Shown: positions 31,806-40,670 of the stretch, piece after piece | Position numbering within the stretch: the first letter of the stretch is position 1 | Layout of the letters: every line of letters starts with the position of its first letter | Assembly: GCF_900099965.1 (NCBI RefSeq) | Contig: NZ_FNDJ01000042.1 | Coordinates: 16,596-80,595 of the forward strand | Direction of reading: 5' to 3' | Source: Nonomuraea jiangxiensis | GTDB taxonomy: Bacteria; Actinomycetota; Actinomycetes; Streptosporangiales; Streptosporangiaceae | Length of the DNA: 64,000 nucleotides | The notes under the pieces: model-generated | Databases searched by the model: none | Told to the model about the DNA's origin: nothing | Seen by the model: only the letters and a program-made list of their open reading frames with translations | Position numbers and translations under genes: made by a program

Positions 31806-32300
31806 GTGATCACGCCTCCCTACCGCAGGTCGACGCGGCTCTGTACGGTCGACGACCTCGACGCCCGCCTCCAGACGCTTCTCGACGGTTACACCGAGCA
31901 ACATCTCCTCCGGGATCTGCGCCCTTCCGCCCAAATCTGCTGCGAGACTCACAGCGTCCCGCTCCAGCAGTCGCGACGTGGCCTTTTCCGCGGCCGGACG
32001 CGCGCGCCCATGATGGTGGAGAACCTGGCCGCCGCAGTAGTCACCGACACGTACGTGGTCATCGCGCTGGTCCGGGTGGACGGCGAGTCGGTACGCCTGG
32101 GCGGGCGCTTGGCCGACACCGTCCTGGAGACCCCGAACCCCCAGTTGTACGGCGGCGATACCGGCGTGTTCGTGCACGCCAGGTGGCTGGGGCACGAGGA
32201 GGCCAGTTCATACCTGCTGCCGTTGGACTCCGGTCCGGATGGACAGGCGTTCCTCACCCGTTTCCGCGACCTCGCCGCAGCCGCTCGCACCCGAACGTGA
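31806..32300 (+). CDS. Hypothetical protein
   Basis: A 164-residue soluble protein that I do not recognise. It has an N-terminal stretch with paired Cys (SAQICCETHSV), a beta-rich middle (NLAAAVVTDTYVVIALVRVD) and a C-terminal Asp/Leu-rich part. GTG 31806 has no clear ribosome site, so the start is uncertain. Codon use and third-position GC fit a real gene. Confidence 0.55.
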   Translation: MITPPYRRSTRLCTVDDLDARLQTLLDGYTEQHLLRDLRPSAQICCETHSVPLQQSRRGLFRGRTRAPMMVENLAAAVVTDTYVVIALVRVDGESVRLGGRLADTVLETPNPQLYGGDTGVFVHARWLGHEEASSYLLPLDSGPDGQAFLTRFRDLAAAARTRT

Positions 32301-32459
32301 GCCGCGGCCGCCCTCCTCGGCGACCCGGATGATTCCAGGGCAGGCTGCTGCCGCCGTCGCTGCAGGAGAAGATGTTCGGCGGCTCGGCGCCCGGCGGTTT
32401 GAAGCTCTCCTCGGCATCCGACGCAGCCTGAGAGGAGCCTCGCACCAGGGCGTACGCGC

Positions 32460-35400
32460 TCAGGCGCCGGTGTGGAGATGGGCGGCCCAGTGGGACGGGG
32501 CCAGCGGGAAACGGCGGCGCATGTCCTGGGTGGCGCGGTGCAGCGCGTGGGCGGCGTGCCGGAAGTCGGGCTGGTCGCCTGTCCCGGTCAGGGTCGTGTA
32601 GAAGGTCGTGGCGACGTCAAGGGCCTCCTGGTCGTAGATGGGCCACAGCGTGCCTATCACGTGCGGATAACCGGCGAGCTGGAAGGCCGACGTCAGATGG
32701 ATGGACTCGTCGAGGAGGTTGTAGGCGAGCGCGGTCTCGCAGGCCGACAGGTACGCCAGCCGGGCGCGGTCCAGGCGGATCGCGCCGAGGGCGGAGACGG
32801 TCAGCGGCTCGGTACGGTGGTCGGACAGAAGCAGCCGGCTGTTCGAGGGATCGGCCGGGTCGCTGATCCCGTGGCAGGCGAAGTGCGCGACCGGGTGGGT
32901 GGGCAGCAAGGCCAGGACGTTGGCGCGGGTCGGCCGCCGGTCCGCTGGGCCGGGGACGGTCGGGTCGGGTTCGGTGAGCGTGGTGGAGTCGGGGGTCGCC
33001 GGGTCGGGTTCGGTGAGGGTGGTCGAGTCGGGGAAGCACGCGGCGGCGAGGGCCGCCTCGGCCGGCACGTACGGCAGGTTCCCAGGGGTGCCGGGGGTCG
33101 TGGGCATCGCGACGATCAGCGCGCGGACGGGGCCGCTCTGGGCGGTGCCGCCCCGGGCATGGCGTAGCGCGCCGATGGTCGGGGTGTAGGAGGAGATGAC
33201 CCGGTCCATGACCGTCCGGGCGCCGGCATCGGGCGGGTCGGTATGGTGGCCGGCCGCGTGCAGGGGCAGCAAGCTGAGGTGTCTGCCGGGCACCCACCAG
33301 ATCCGGGGCCAGTCGTGCGCGGCCATGTCCGTCGCGGGCGGGGCGTCGATGCCCAGAGCGTCGAGCACCGGGCCGGTGGCGCTGTCCCACAACCACGCCA
33401 GCACCGCGCGCAGCCGTTCCTGCGCGGCGTTGTGCTGGGCCAGCGTCGTGTCCTCGCCGGTCGTTCGCAGGGCCTCGAGAAAGATCTCGATCTGCGCGAC
33501 GAGCGCTTCCGTGCCCAGGTTCGGCAGCGGCACGCTGTCGATGCCGTCGCGCGTGAGAATCAGCGCGTCGCTCCGGTGCTCGCTGGTGTTGAAGACGACC
33601 ACCGGGCCGTGCTCGGCCTGCGAGGTGAGCTCGGCCGTCGGCGGAGGCAGCGCGAAGGACGCGAACCCGGGGCGAGCCCGGATCTCGGTCAGCAGGTCGG
33701 TCCAGCGCCGGGCCACCTGCCGCCGATCGGCGACACTCTGCCGGGGGCCGCCGGGGTCCCCGAGCGGGCCGGACGGCCGATCCAGGAGCTCGCGCAACTC
33801 GCGGAACCGGGACGCCAGGTCGGGGTGCGCCTCAGAAAGGTCGGTCAGGTCGGTCCGGGTCTCCAGCGCTTGCCCATAGAGCAGCGCCCGGCCGCTTTCC
33901 AGCAGCCGCAGTGCCAGCGCCGCGCGTTCGCCCGGGGGTTTGGTCGGGTCGCTGAGCACCAGGGCCGCCGCGTCGTGCGCCAGCCCGGGATGCCGGTCGA
34001 GTGCGTCCTGCTGGTCAGAGCGGCCCAGAGCGCGTGGCGCGACCTCGGGGAGGAGCCGTACCGCCAGCTCCAGCAGCCGGGCGCCCCGGGCAGGCTGGGT
34101 GGCCGCCGCCAGACCGCCTCCGACCTGAGCCGACCGGATCCGTACGAGGGGCGTGGCGAGTTCGGTGCTCGCGGCCTGTTCGAACCGGGTGACGGCCTCC
34201 TCGAGATCGCTCGTGGAATCGATCAGCTCGGCCCGCTCCCACAGGGCGAGGCCCAGGTTGTGCGCCATGACCGCATATTGTGGATCCTCCTCCGAGGCGA
34301 TGGCCGCCACCGCCCTCCGGTGCCAGGAGACGGCCTCGTCGAGGTCTTCCCGGGAGCCGTACGCCTCGAACCGGGACTGGAACGCGAGTCCGAGGTTGGA
34401 GATGCGTCCGGCGCGTTCCAGATGTCCTGAAGGGGTGTTCTCCACCCCTTGGCGGCCGACGTCGATGGCTTCGTCGAGATCGGCCGGCTGCCCCGTCCTG
34501 TCGAACCGGACCTTCAGGGCGACTCCCAGATTGGCCAGGAACCCGGCACGGTCGGGATGCCTGGACGACCCATCCGCGACCGCCCGCCGTCCCACCTCGA
34601 TCGCCCGGTCCAGATCGGCCATCACCTCCGTGCGCTGGAACCGGTTGCGCAGCGCCGTTCCCAGGTTGGACAGCACACCCTCACCGAGCGGTCCCCGGTC
34701 GAGCTCCGCCGACTCCTCAAGCAGGGTGATCGCCTCGTCGAGGTCCACCAGTGCCGCGCTCTTCCTGTAGCGGACCTGAAGCGCCTGTGCCAGGTTGTTG
34801 AGCACCGCGCCACGGGTGCGGTCGGTGGCGGGGGTCGTGCTCAGGGCCTCGCGGAGCCGGTCGACCGCCTCGTCGGCGTCGTCGGCCGTTCCCGCGGCCT
34901 CCGCTCGGGTTCGCAGGCCGTTGCCGAGGTTGGACAGGTAGTACGGACGTCCAGGAACGCCTTCTGGGGTCAGGTCCACGGCGCGCGACAGGAGGGTGAT
35001 GGCCTTGTCGAGGTCGGCCGGGGGCAGCGGGCCCCGCAGGAACCCGTCACGCAGAGCCGTCCCCAGATGTGACAGCGAGTTCGCCCGTTCGGCGTCGGTG
35101 GTGGAGGCCGCGAGCGCTCCTTCGAGCGCACGGATCGATTCCTCAAGGTCCTCGGGGTGTCCGGCCAGCAGGAACCGGCTGTGCAGGGCGCCCCCGAGCA
35201 GGCCCTGCCGTTCTCTGGGACTGGGCCCCTCGGCCACCGGCGCCCCGGGCATGTCGCGGAAGCAGGCGATGGCCTCGTCCAGGTCCGCCGCGGGTCCGCC
35301 CCGCTCGTACCGGGTGGTCAGGGACTCTCCGAGGTTGTACAGCATGATCGCGCTGTCCTCGTCGTCGGTCTCGTCGAGCTCGTCGATCTGCAGCGCCCTG

Positions 35401-35954
35401 CGAAACCAGGCGATGGCCTGATCGAGATCGTCCGCCGATTCGCTCGACTTGAACCGGTTGCGCAGCGCGCTCCCGAGGTTGGCGTACGCGCCGGCCAGGC
35501 CGGGATGGCCGCTGTCGAGCGCGACGATGAGCCGCTGACGCAGCCGCACGTCCTCGGCCTGCGGATCCACCCGGTTCACCAGCGAGGGCAGCATCTCCGG
35601 AGGAAGGTCATCGAACTCGACGCCGGCCTTGAGGCAGTACGTGAGCAGGGTGAGCGCCCGTTCGATGTCCTTGTCGCCCTCGTGCGCGATGTACCGGATC
35701 CAGTGGAACCAGCCGAGCTCCAGCCGCCCCAGGATGTCGCCGTCGCCGTCGGTGAGCTGCCGCCACAGCCGCAGGGCCGCTCGCAGCCCCCGGGAGTCGA
35801 CGACAGGAGCCGTGCTCATCGTTCGCCGGGCTTCGTCGATGCGGATGTGGACCGAGGCGTAGGCCGTGGCGTAGGCCGGATTGAGGAGCAGCTTGCGCCC
35901 CGACGAGCCACCGGGGTACCTGCCCAGCGGACGGTACGAGGGGTGCGTGGACAA
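32460..35954 (-). CDS. TPR-repeat CHAT-domain protein (caspase-like protease)
   Basis: A 1,164-residue protein. Residues ~130-650 are tandem TPR-like units, each with variants of DLDEAI, RR, and LSNLGTALRNRF; the C-terminal ~350 residues are a CHAT domain. The catalytic pair is visible: His in VAHFACHGISDP and Cys in LAYLSACETAL, followed by FQLAGYPHVIGTLWPI. CHAT proteases are relatives of separase and caspase, and several act in bacterial cell-death or immune circuits. TTG 35954 is taken because GGGAGG lies 10 nt upstream; ATG 35820 lacks a ribosome site. It is the last gene of a three-gene operon after a membrane protein and a small Cys-rich protein. A 13-residue duplication lies inside the CHAT domain. 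Confidence 0.9.
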   Translation of the reverse strand: MSTHPSYRPLGRYPGGSSGRKLLLNPAYATAYASVHIRIDEARRTMSTAPVVDSRGLRAALRLWRQLTDGDGDILGRLELGWFHWIRYIAHEGDKDIERALTLLTYCLKAGVEFDDLPPEMLPSLVNRVDPQAEDVRLRQRLIVALDSGHPGLAGAYANLGSALRNRFKSSESADDLDQAIAWFRRALQIDELDETDDEDSAIMLYNLGESLTTRYERGGPAADLDEAIACFRDMPGAPVAEGPSPRERQGLLGGALHSRFLLAGHPEDLEESIRALEGALAASTTDAERANSLSHLGTALRDGFLRGPLPPADLDKAITLLSRAVDLTPEGVPGRPYYLSNLGNGLRTRAEAAGTADDADEAVDRLREALSTTPATDRTRGAVLNNLAQALQVRYRKSAALVDLDEAITLLEESAELDRGPLGEGVLSNLGTALRNRFQRTEVMADLDRAIEVGRRAVADGSSRHPDRAGFLANLGVALKVRFDRTGQPADLDEAIDVGRQGVENTPSGHLERAGRISNLGLAFQSRFEAYGSREDLDEAVSWHRRAVAAIASEEDPQYAVMAHNLGLALWERAELIDSTSDLEEAVTRFEQAASTELATPLVRIRSAQVGGGLAAATQPARGARLLELAVRLLPEVAPRALGRSDQQDALDRHPGLAHDAAALVLSDPTKPPGERAALALRLLESGRALLYGQALETRTDLTDLSEAHPDLASRFRELRELLDRPSGPLGDPGGPRQSVADRRQVARRWTDLLTEIRARPGFASFALPPPTAELTSQAEHGPVVVFNTSEHRSDALILTRDGIDSVPLPNLGTEALVAQIEIFLEALRTTGEDTTLAQHNAAQERLRAVLAWLWDSATGPVLDALGIDAPPATDMAAHDWPRIWWVPGRHLSLLPLHAAGHHTDPPDAGARTVMDRVISSYTPTIGALRHARGGTAQSGPVRALIVAMPTTPGTPGNLPYVPAEAALAAACFPDSTTLTEPDPATPDSTTLTEPDPTVPGPADRRPTRANVLALLPTHPVAHFACHGISDPADPSNSRLLLSDHRTEPLTVSALGAIRLDRARLAYLSACETALAYNLLDESIHLTSAFQLAGYPHVIGTLWPIYDQEALDVATTFYTTLTGTGDQPDFRHAAHALHRATQDMRRRFPLAPSHWAAHLHTGA
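32962..33034. repeat. 39-bp tandem duplication inside the CHAT domain
   Basis: Two near-identical copies begin at 32962 and 33001 and encode DSTTLTEPDP followed by ATP and TVP. The change is in frame (13 codons) and probably lies in a surface loop. Confidence 0.7.
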
Positions 35955-35970
35955 CGCTGATCAGCCTCCC

Positions 35971-36861
35971 TCAGTCGGCGAGCGGAGAATCGGGGTCCCA
36001 GCGGCTCCTGCGGAGCAGCGCGGTCAGCGATCTGCCTTGCTCGGGGGTCAGGGCGGCCGGAGCCGCGGCCGGGTCGAGGTGGGCGGCCAGCACCGGGGCG
36101 TACACGTCGACGGCGGCCTCGATGAGATCGGTCAGCAGGACGGTGGCCGATCGCGTGGTGAGCTGGGCCGTCGTGGCGATGGCGAGCGCGATCACCGCCG
36201 CCGGCCACCACCAGACGGCCAGCATCAGGTACAGCAACGACCAGCCGTAGAGGCGGGCGCTGGCGGCGTAGCCGTCGCGGGCCGCGTTGATCTCGGCGCG
36301 CGCCGAGTCCGGCAGGATCAGCCACAGGCGCGGCCAGATCACGTCGAGGTCGAGCCCGTAGGCGCGCTCGATCCGTACGCGGCAGGCGTGCAGGCGGTCG
36401 GCCGTCCAGGTCGGACGGTCGGCTTCGATCCGGCTGAGCCGGTCGGCGCCGCGGATGGCCGCTCGGATCTCGGTGGCCGTCTCCGCGCTGTCGGCGGCCC
36501 GCTTGGCGGCCTGCGACCTCGACCGGCGGCGGTCGGCGAGCCACCTGGCGGGCGGGCGGCGGCCGGGAAGATGACGGATGATCTCGGCGAGACGGCCTAG
36601 CGCCGCGGCGGCCAGACCGGCCATGACCGATCCGGCGACGACCGCCGCGGAGATCAGCACGATCCCTCCGGTCGACCGCACCGCGGGGCTGCTCGCCCAG
36701 GTGTCGATCTGGCGGCTCATGCGGATCGGATCCAGCGCGTGCGCCCATCCCAGGACGTGCGCGACGGCGGCGACGGCGACGTACAGCAGACCGGGCAGCG
36801 CCAGGAGCGAGAGCCATCGTTCGGCGAGTTTCTTGCCGATCTCACGGAGGAAGTCGGTCAT
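35971..36861 (-). CDS. Membrane protein of the CHAT operon (unknown)
   Basis: A 296-residue protein. Two helices lie near the N-terminus (WLSLLALPGLLYVAVAAVAH and IVLISAAVVAGSVMAGLAAA) and one or two near residues 215-245 (LYLMLAVWWWPAAVIALAIA). Between them is an Arg-rich soluble segment of about 110 residues. I do not recognise a family. ATG 36861 overlaps the upstream stop as ATGA, and the CHAT gene starts 17 nt after its stop, so the three genes form one unit. It could anchor or gate the CHAT protein at the membrane. Confidence 0.75.
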   Translation of the reverse strand: MTDFLREIGKKLAERWLSLLALPGLLYVAVAAVAHVLGWAHALDPIRMSRQIDTWASSPAVRSTGGIVLISAAVVAGSVMAGLAAAALGRLAEIIRHLPGRRPPARWLADRRRSRSQAAKRAADSAETATEIRAAIRGADRLSRIEADRPTWTADRLHACRVRIERAYGLDLDVIWPRLWLILPDSARAEINAARDGYAASARLYGWSLLYLMLAVWWWPAAVIALAIATTAQLTTRSATVLLTDLIEAAVDVYAPVLAAHLDPAAAPAALTPEQGRSLTALLRRSRWDPDSPLAD

Positions 36862-37241
36862 GGCGGGATCGGTTCGGCGATCAGGTCCGCGCTGCCGAGG
36901 GCGCAGAACGGCGGTGCCTGACCGGGCCTGACCCGCCCCCTGCCGCTGCAGCGGCCCCGCGGGCAACTCCAGTATTGAGCGCCGGTGGCCTCCTCATGAC
37001 CGGGAAGCGGCGCCGCCCGGCTGGTGGAGGGGTAGAAGCCCTTGCCCAGCCGGCGTTCGGCCAGCCCGTTCAGGGTGTCCAGGTCCGCCTCCAAGGAATG
37101 AGGCATCCGGCCTGCCGCGAGCTCGTCCCGTACGTGCAGGAAAAGGTCTTCGCGGCCCTCCAGGGCGGTCAGTTCCTGAAGAGTGCCGCCCTCCGTCTCG
37201 CGACAGAAAGCGGCGATCTTGCGAGACAGGTCGAGCCGCAC
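36858..37241 (-). CDS. Small protein with Cys-rich tail, first gene of the CHAT operon
   Basis: A 127-residue protein. The N-terminal ~75 residues look like a small helical domain (DLSRKIAAFCRETEGGTLQE, SLEADLDTLNGLAERR). The tail has WSCPRGRCSGRGR and PPFCALG, a possible zinc ribbon. GTG 37241 follows AAGGGA. No known family is recognised; a helical adaptor domain of the kind found beside CHAT and NTPase effectors in actinomycetes is possible. It is translationally coupled to the membrane protein by ATGA. Confidence 0.7.
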   Translation of the reverse strand: MRLDLSRKIAAFCRETEGGTLQELTALEGREDLFLHVRDELAAGRMPHSLEADLDTLNGLAERRLGKGFYPSTSRAAPLPGHEEATGAQYWSCPRGRCSGRGRVRPGQAPPFCALGSADLIAEPIPP

Positions 37242-37352
37242 GACGACATCCCTTGCTGCCTGGTGAGATCCCCCGAGGAATTCGAGTGAACGGCATCTCG
37301 TCCATCGAGCCGGAACCGGGGGTCGTTACAGCTCAGCGGTGATCACGACCGG

Positions 37353-37373
37353 GGTCACGCGCTCGGCGTGACC
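37353..37373. terminator. Stem-loop in the gap before the LacI operon
   Basis: GGTCACGC (37353-37360) and GCGTGACC (37366-37373) form an 8-bp stem with a 5-nt loop, between the divergent CHAT and LacI operons. No T-tract; its role is unclear. Confidence 0.4.
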
Positions 37374-37431
37374 TCACCGTTACGCGCCGAGGTCTGTACG
37401 AGAAGTTAACGTGCCTGGCACACTACATTTG

Positions 37432-37468
37432 TGTAAGCGCTTTCATCGCTAATTAGGTAAGCGCTTAC
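37432..37468. promoter_or_regulatory. Twin LacI-type operators
   Basis: GTAAGCGCTTAC (37457-37468) is a perfect 12-bp palindrome of the LacI/GalR class with the central CG. A second, imperfect copy TGTAAGCGCTTTCA is at 37432-37445, about 24 bp away. They precede the lacI-type gene, so autoregulation of the whole operon is likely. Confidence 0.8.
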
Positions 37469-37486
37469 ATATGAGGGAGATCCGTG

Positions 37487-38485
37487 ATGGACGTGACCAT
37501 CTACGAAGTGGCCAAGCGGGCCGGCGTGTCGATCGCGACCGTGTCCAGGACACTGCGCGGCACCGGCCCCGTCGCCGCCAGGACGCGCGAGAAGGTGCTC
37601 AAGGCCGTCGAGGAGCTCAACTTCACGCCCAGCCGCCTCGGCGTCAGCCTCGCCGAGGGCCGCCATGCCGCCAACGGCATCGTCTTCCCCGACCTGGCCG
37701 GCCCCTACTACACCGAGGTCCTGCTCGGATACGAGGAGGTCGCCTCCGAGCTGGGGCGCTCGGTGGTCATCCTGTCGACCAAGGGCCGTACGAAGGTCAA
37801 CGACCTGATCAAGGACCTCGCCGGGCGGGTGGACGGGCTGGCGATCTTCGGTCACACCGTGCCTGAGCCGCTGGTCGCCGAGCTGGTGCGACTGGGCGTG
37901 CGGCTGGTGTTCATCTCGCGCGAGCCGCTGTCCGGCGCCGACACGCTCCGCAGCGAGAACATCGCCTCGGCGCGGGCGTTGGCCGCCCACCTGACCGGGC
38001 ACGGCTACGAGCGCTTCACCTTCCTGGGCGCCCCCCTGGCCAGCCAGGACGACGTGGACGAGCGCTGGCGCGGCGTCCGGGCGGTGCTCGGCGGCGCGAT
38101 CGAGGCCGTCCCGACCCGCGAATACACCGTGGACTGCGGGTTTGACGCCGCCAAACAGCTGCTCGGCGGCCGGGCCAGGCCCGAGGCGATCATCTGCTCC
38201 GATGACGAGGTGGCGCTGGGGGCGCTGCTCGCCGCCGAGGAACTCGGGCTCGACGTGCCCGGCGACGTGGCCGTGACCGGCTGGGACGACATCATGGCCG
38301 CCCGCCACGCCCGCCCGGCGCTGACCACCGTACGCCAGCCGATGCGCGAGCTCGGAGCCCGCGCGGCCCGCGCGCTCGACGAGCTGATCACCGGCGCCCG
38401 CGACACTCACAAACATCTCATCCTGACCACCGCGCTGGTCGTCCGTGACAGCTGCGGTCACCACCCCCAGGAGGCAGCCCCGTGA
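37487..38485 (+). CDS. LacI-family repressor
   Basis: A 332-residue repressor. The HTH is TIYEVAKRAGVSIATVSRTL with the hinge helix ending SRLGVSLAEG. The periplasmic-binding-like core has LVFISREPLSGADTLRSENI, ICSDDEVALGALLAAEELGL and VTGWDDIMAARHARPALTTV. ATG 37487 is preferred over GTG 37484 by spacing to GGGAG. It overlaps the receptor gene as GTGA and is therefore the first gene of its own operon. The inducer is probably the sugar imported by the next genes. Confidence 0.93.
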   Translation: MDVTIYEVAKRAGVSIATVSRTLRGTGPVAARTREKVLKAVEELNFTPSRLGVSLAEGRHAANGIVFPDLAGPYYTEVLLGYEEVASELGRSVVILSTKGRTKVNDLIKDLAGRVDGLAIFGHTVPEPLVAELVRLGVRLVFISREPLSGADTLRSENIASARALAAHLTGHGYERFTFLGAPLASQDDVDERWRGVRAVLGGAIEAVPTREYTVDCGFDAAKQLLGGRARPEAIICSDDEVALGALLAAEELGLDVPGDVAVTGWDDIMAARHARPALTTVRQPMRELGARAARALDELITGARDTHKHLILTTALVVRDSCGHHPQEAAP

Positions 38486-39750
38486 ACACCACCACCCCGC
38501 GCGCCGCCGTCGGCGGCGCGCTGGCCCTCGTGATCCTGGCCGCGGGTTGCGGCCGCGACGCGGGCGAGGCACCCGAGCAGGCACGGAACGTCACGACCGG
38601 CAAGGCCACGGGGGAGGTCACGGTCTGGGCGATGGGCGAGGAGGGCAAGGCGCTCGGCGCGTTCGTCAAGGACTTCGAGAGCGCCAACCCGGGCGTGAAG
38701 GTCACCGTGACGGCCATCGGCTGGGACGTGGCCCACGACAAGCTCACCGCTGCCATCGCGGGCAGCGCGACACCCGACGTCAGCATGATCGGCTCGACCT
38801 GGTCGGGCGAGCTGGCCAAGACCGGCGCGCTTGAGCCGACACCCGGCAACCTGGTCGACAAGTCCCGGTTCTTCCCCGGCGCCTGGCAGACCGTAGACGT
38901 CAACGGCACCGCGTACGGCGTCCCGTGGTACGTCGAGACCCGGGTCCTCTACTACCGCACCGACCAGGCCGAGAAGGCGGGCGTACAGCCGCCGGAGACC
39001 TGGGAGGAGTTCACGGCGTTCGCCAAGGCGCTCAAGGAGAAGGGCGGCGCCAAGAACGGCTTCAACCAGAGCTACACGCTGGGCGCGTCATGGCAGGAGG
39101 TGCTTCCGCTGATCTGGCAGGCCGGCGGCGAGATCGTCAAGGACGGCGAATACACCTTCGACACCCCGCAGGCGGTGGCCGCGCTCAAGCAGTACGAGTC
39201 GCTGTTCAGGCAGAAGCTGGCCCCCACCGACACCCCCGAGAACGCCTTCCCGCAGACCTTCATCAAGGGTGAGGTGGGCGGCTTCTTCTCCGGCCCGTGG
39301 ATGATCGGCGTGCTCGACAACGACGGCGGGCCCGGGTTCGGCGACAAGTTCGACGTGGCGCCCTACCCCAAGGGCCCGGTGGCGGGCACGAGCTTCGTGG
39401 GCGGGGCAGACATGGCCGTCTTCAAGAAGGCGAAGAACCGCGACGCGGCCTGGAAGTTCATCCAGTGGCTGAGCGAGCCGAAGGTCCAGGCGAAGTGGTA
39501 CACGACGGTCAAGGCGCTGCCCGCCGTCCAGTCGGCCTGGCAGGAGCCGGAGCTGACCGCCGACAAGCGGCTGGCGGTCTTCGGCGAGCAGCTCAAGGAC
39601 GCCAAGACGCCGCCGCCGTTCCCGACCTGGGAGCAGGTGGCCAAGGTGCTGGAGGCCGAGCTGGAGAAGCTGGCCCGCGGCAGGCAGACGCCCGAGCAGA
39701 CGGCCCAGGCGATCCAGTCGCAGGCCGGCACGATCGGCACCGGCCTGTGA
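38482..39750 (+). CDS. Sugar ABC importer substrate-binding lipoprotein
   Basis: A 422-residue family-1 sugar receptor. The signal peptide ends in lipobox LAAGC. Typical segments are GEVTVWAMGEEGKALGAFVK, YGVPWYVETRVLYYRTDQ and GGADMAVFKKAKNRDAAWKF. GTG 38482 overlaps the repressor stop, with CAGGAGG upstream. It works with the two permeases that follow; no ATPase gene is present, as is usual in actinomycetes, where the shared ATPase MsiK is encoded elsewhere. Confidence 0.92.
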   Translation: MNTTTPRAAVGGALALVILAAGCGRDAGEAPEQARNVTTGKATGEVTVWAMGEEGKALGAFVKDFESANPGVKVTVTAIGWDVAHDKLTAAIAGSATPDVSMIGSTWSGELAKTGALEPTPGNLVDKSRFFPGAWQTVDVNGTAYGVPWYVETRVLYYRTDQAEKAGVQPPETWEEFTAFAKALKEKGGAKNGFNQSYTLGASWQEVLPLIWQAGGEIVKDGEYTFDTPQAVAALKQYESLFRQKLAPTDTPENAFPQTFIKGEVGGFFSGPWMIGVLDNDGGPGFGDKFDVAPYPKGPVAGTSFVGGADMAVFKKAKNRDAAWKFIQWLSEPKVQAKWYTTVKALPAVQSAWQEPELTADKRLAVFGEQLKDAKTPPPFPTWEQVAKVLEAELEKLARGRQTPEQTAQAIQSQAGTIGTGL

Positions 39751-40670
39751 CGGTGGCGGCCCCCGTGAGCAGGGCGGCGCCGCTGCGCATCAGGGGCGCC
39801 TTCCGCCAGTCCGGCATCGGCTGGATCTTCATCCTGCCGTTCGTGGTGCTGTTCGTCGTGTTCTACCTGGGGCCGCTGCTCGTGGGCATCGGGATGAGCT
39901 TCACCGACATGCGCAGCACCGACGTGACCGACCCGCTCGGCGTCAACCTGGTCGGCGTCGACAACTACCTGCGGCTCATGAACGACGGCGCCATGCGGCA
40001 GGCCGCGCTCAACACGGTCGTGTTCGTCGTCACCGCGCTGCCGCTGACCATCGGCCTCGGGCTGGCCTCGGCCGTGCTGCTCAACTCGGGCATCGCCCGG
40101 CTGCCCGCGGTGTTCTTCCGGCTCGGCTACTACCTGCCCTCCATCACCAGCATCATCGGCATCGCGGTGGCCTGGAAGTTCCTGCTGGAGCCGGAGGCCG
40201 GGCTGGTCAACCGGCTGCTGGAGCTGGTGGGCCTCCAGGGCCCCAACTGGTTACAGGACCAGAGCACCGCGCTGCCGTCGATCATCGTGATGACCGCCTG
40301 GCGCAGTTTCGGCTTCGACATGGTCGTACTGCTGGCCGCCCTGCAGACCATCCCCAGGGAACTGTACGAGGCGGCGGAGGTGGACGGCGCTGGGCGCTGG
40401 GCCCGCTTCCGCTCGGTGACCGTGCCAGCGCTGCGGCCCGTGCTGCTGTTCTGCACCGTCTACAGCTCCGTCGGGTTCATGCAGTTCCTGGAGGAGCCGC
40501 TGGTCATGACCAGGGGCGGGCCGCTCAACTCCACGCTGTCGGCCTCGCTGGCCATCTTCGGCCAGTTCGGCGTCGGCAACTACGGCTACGCCGGCGCCGC
40601 CGCGACCGTGTTGTTCACGGTCATCGTGGCGCTCGCCGTACTGCAACTGAGGCTGGGGAGGAACAGGTGA
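39747..40670 (+). CDS. Sugar ABC importer permease, MalF type
   Basis: A 307-residue permease with six helices and the EAA loop ELYEAAEVDGAGRWARFRSV. The start is GTG 39747, overlapping the receptor stop as GTGA; GTG 39753 is possible. MalF-type features include LVMTRGGPLNSTLSASLAIF near the end. It overlaps the second permease as GTGA. Confidence 0.9.
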   Translation: MTVAAPVSRAAPLRIRGAFRQSGIGWIFILPFVVLFVVFYLGPLLVGIGMSFTDMRSTDVTDPLGVNLVGVDNYLRLMNDGAMRQAALNTVVFVVTALPLTIGLGLASAVLLNSGIARLPAVFFRLGYYLPSITSIIGIAVAWKFLLEPEAGLVNRLLELVGLQGPNWLQDQSTALPSIIVMTAWRSFGFDMVVLLAALQTIPRELYEAAEVDGAGRWARFRSVTVPALRPVLLFCTVYSSVGFMQFLEEPLVMTRGGPLNSTLSASLAIFGQFGVGNYGYAGAAATVLFTVIVALAVLQLRLGRNR

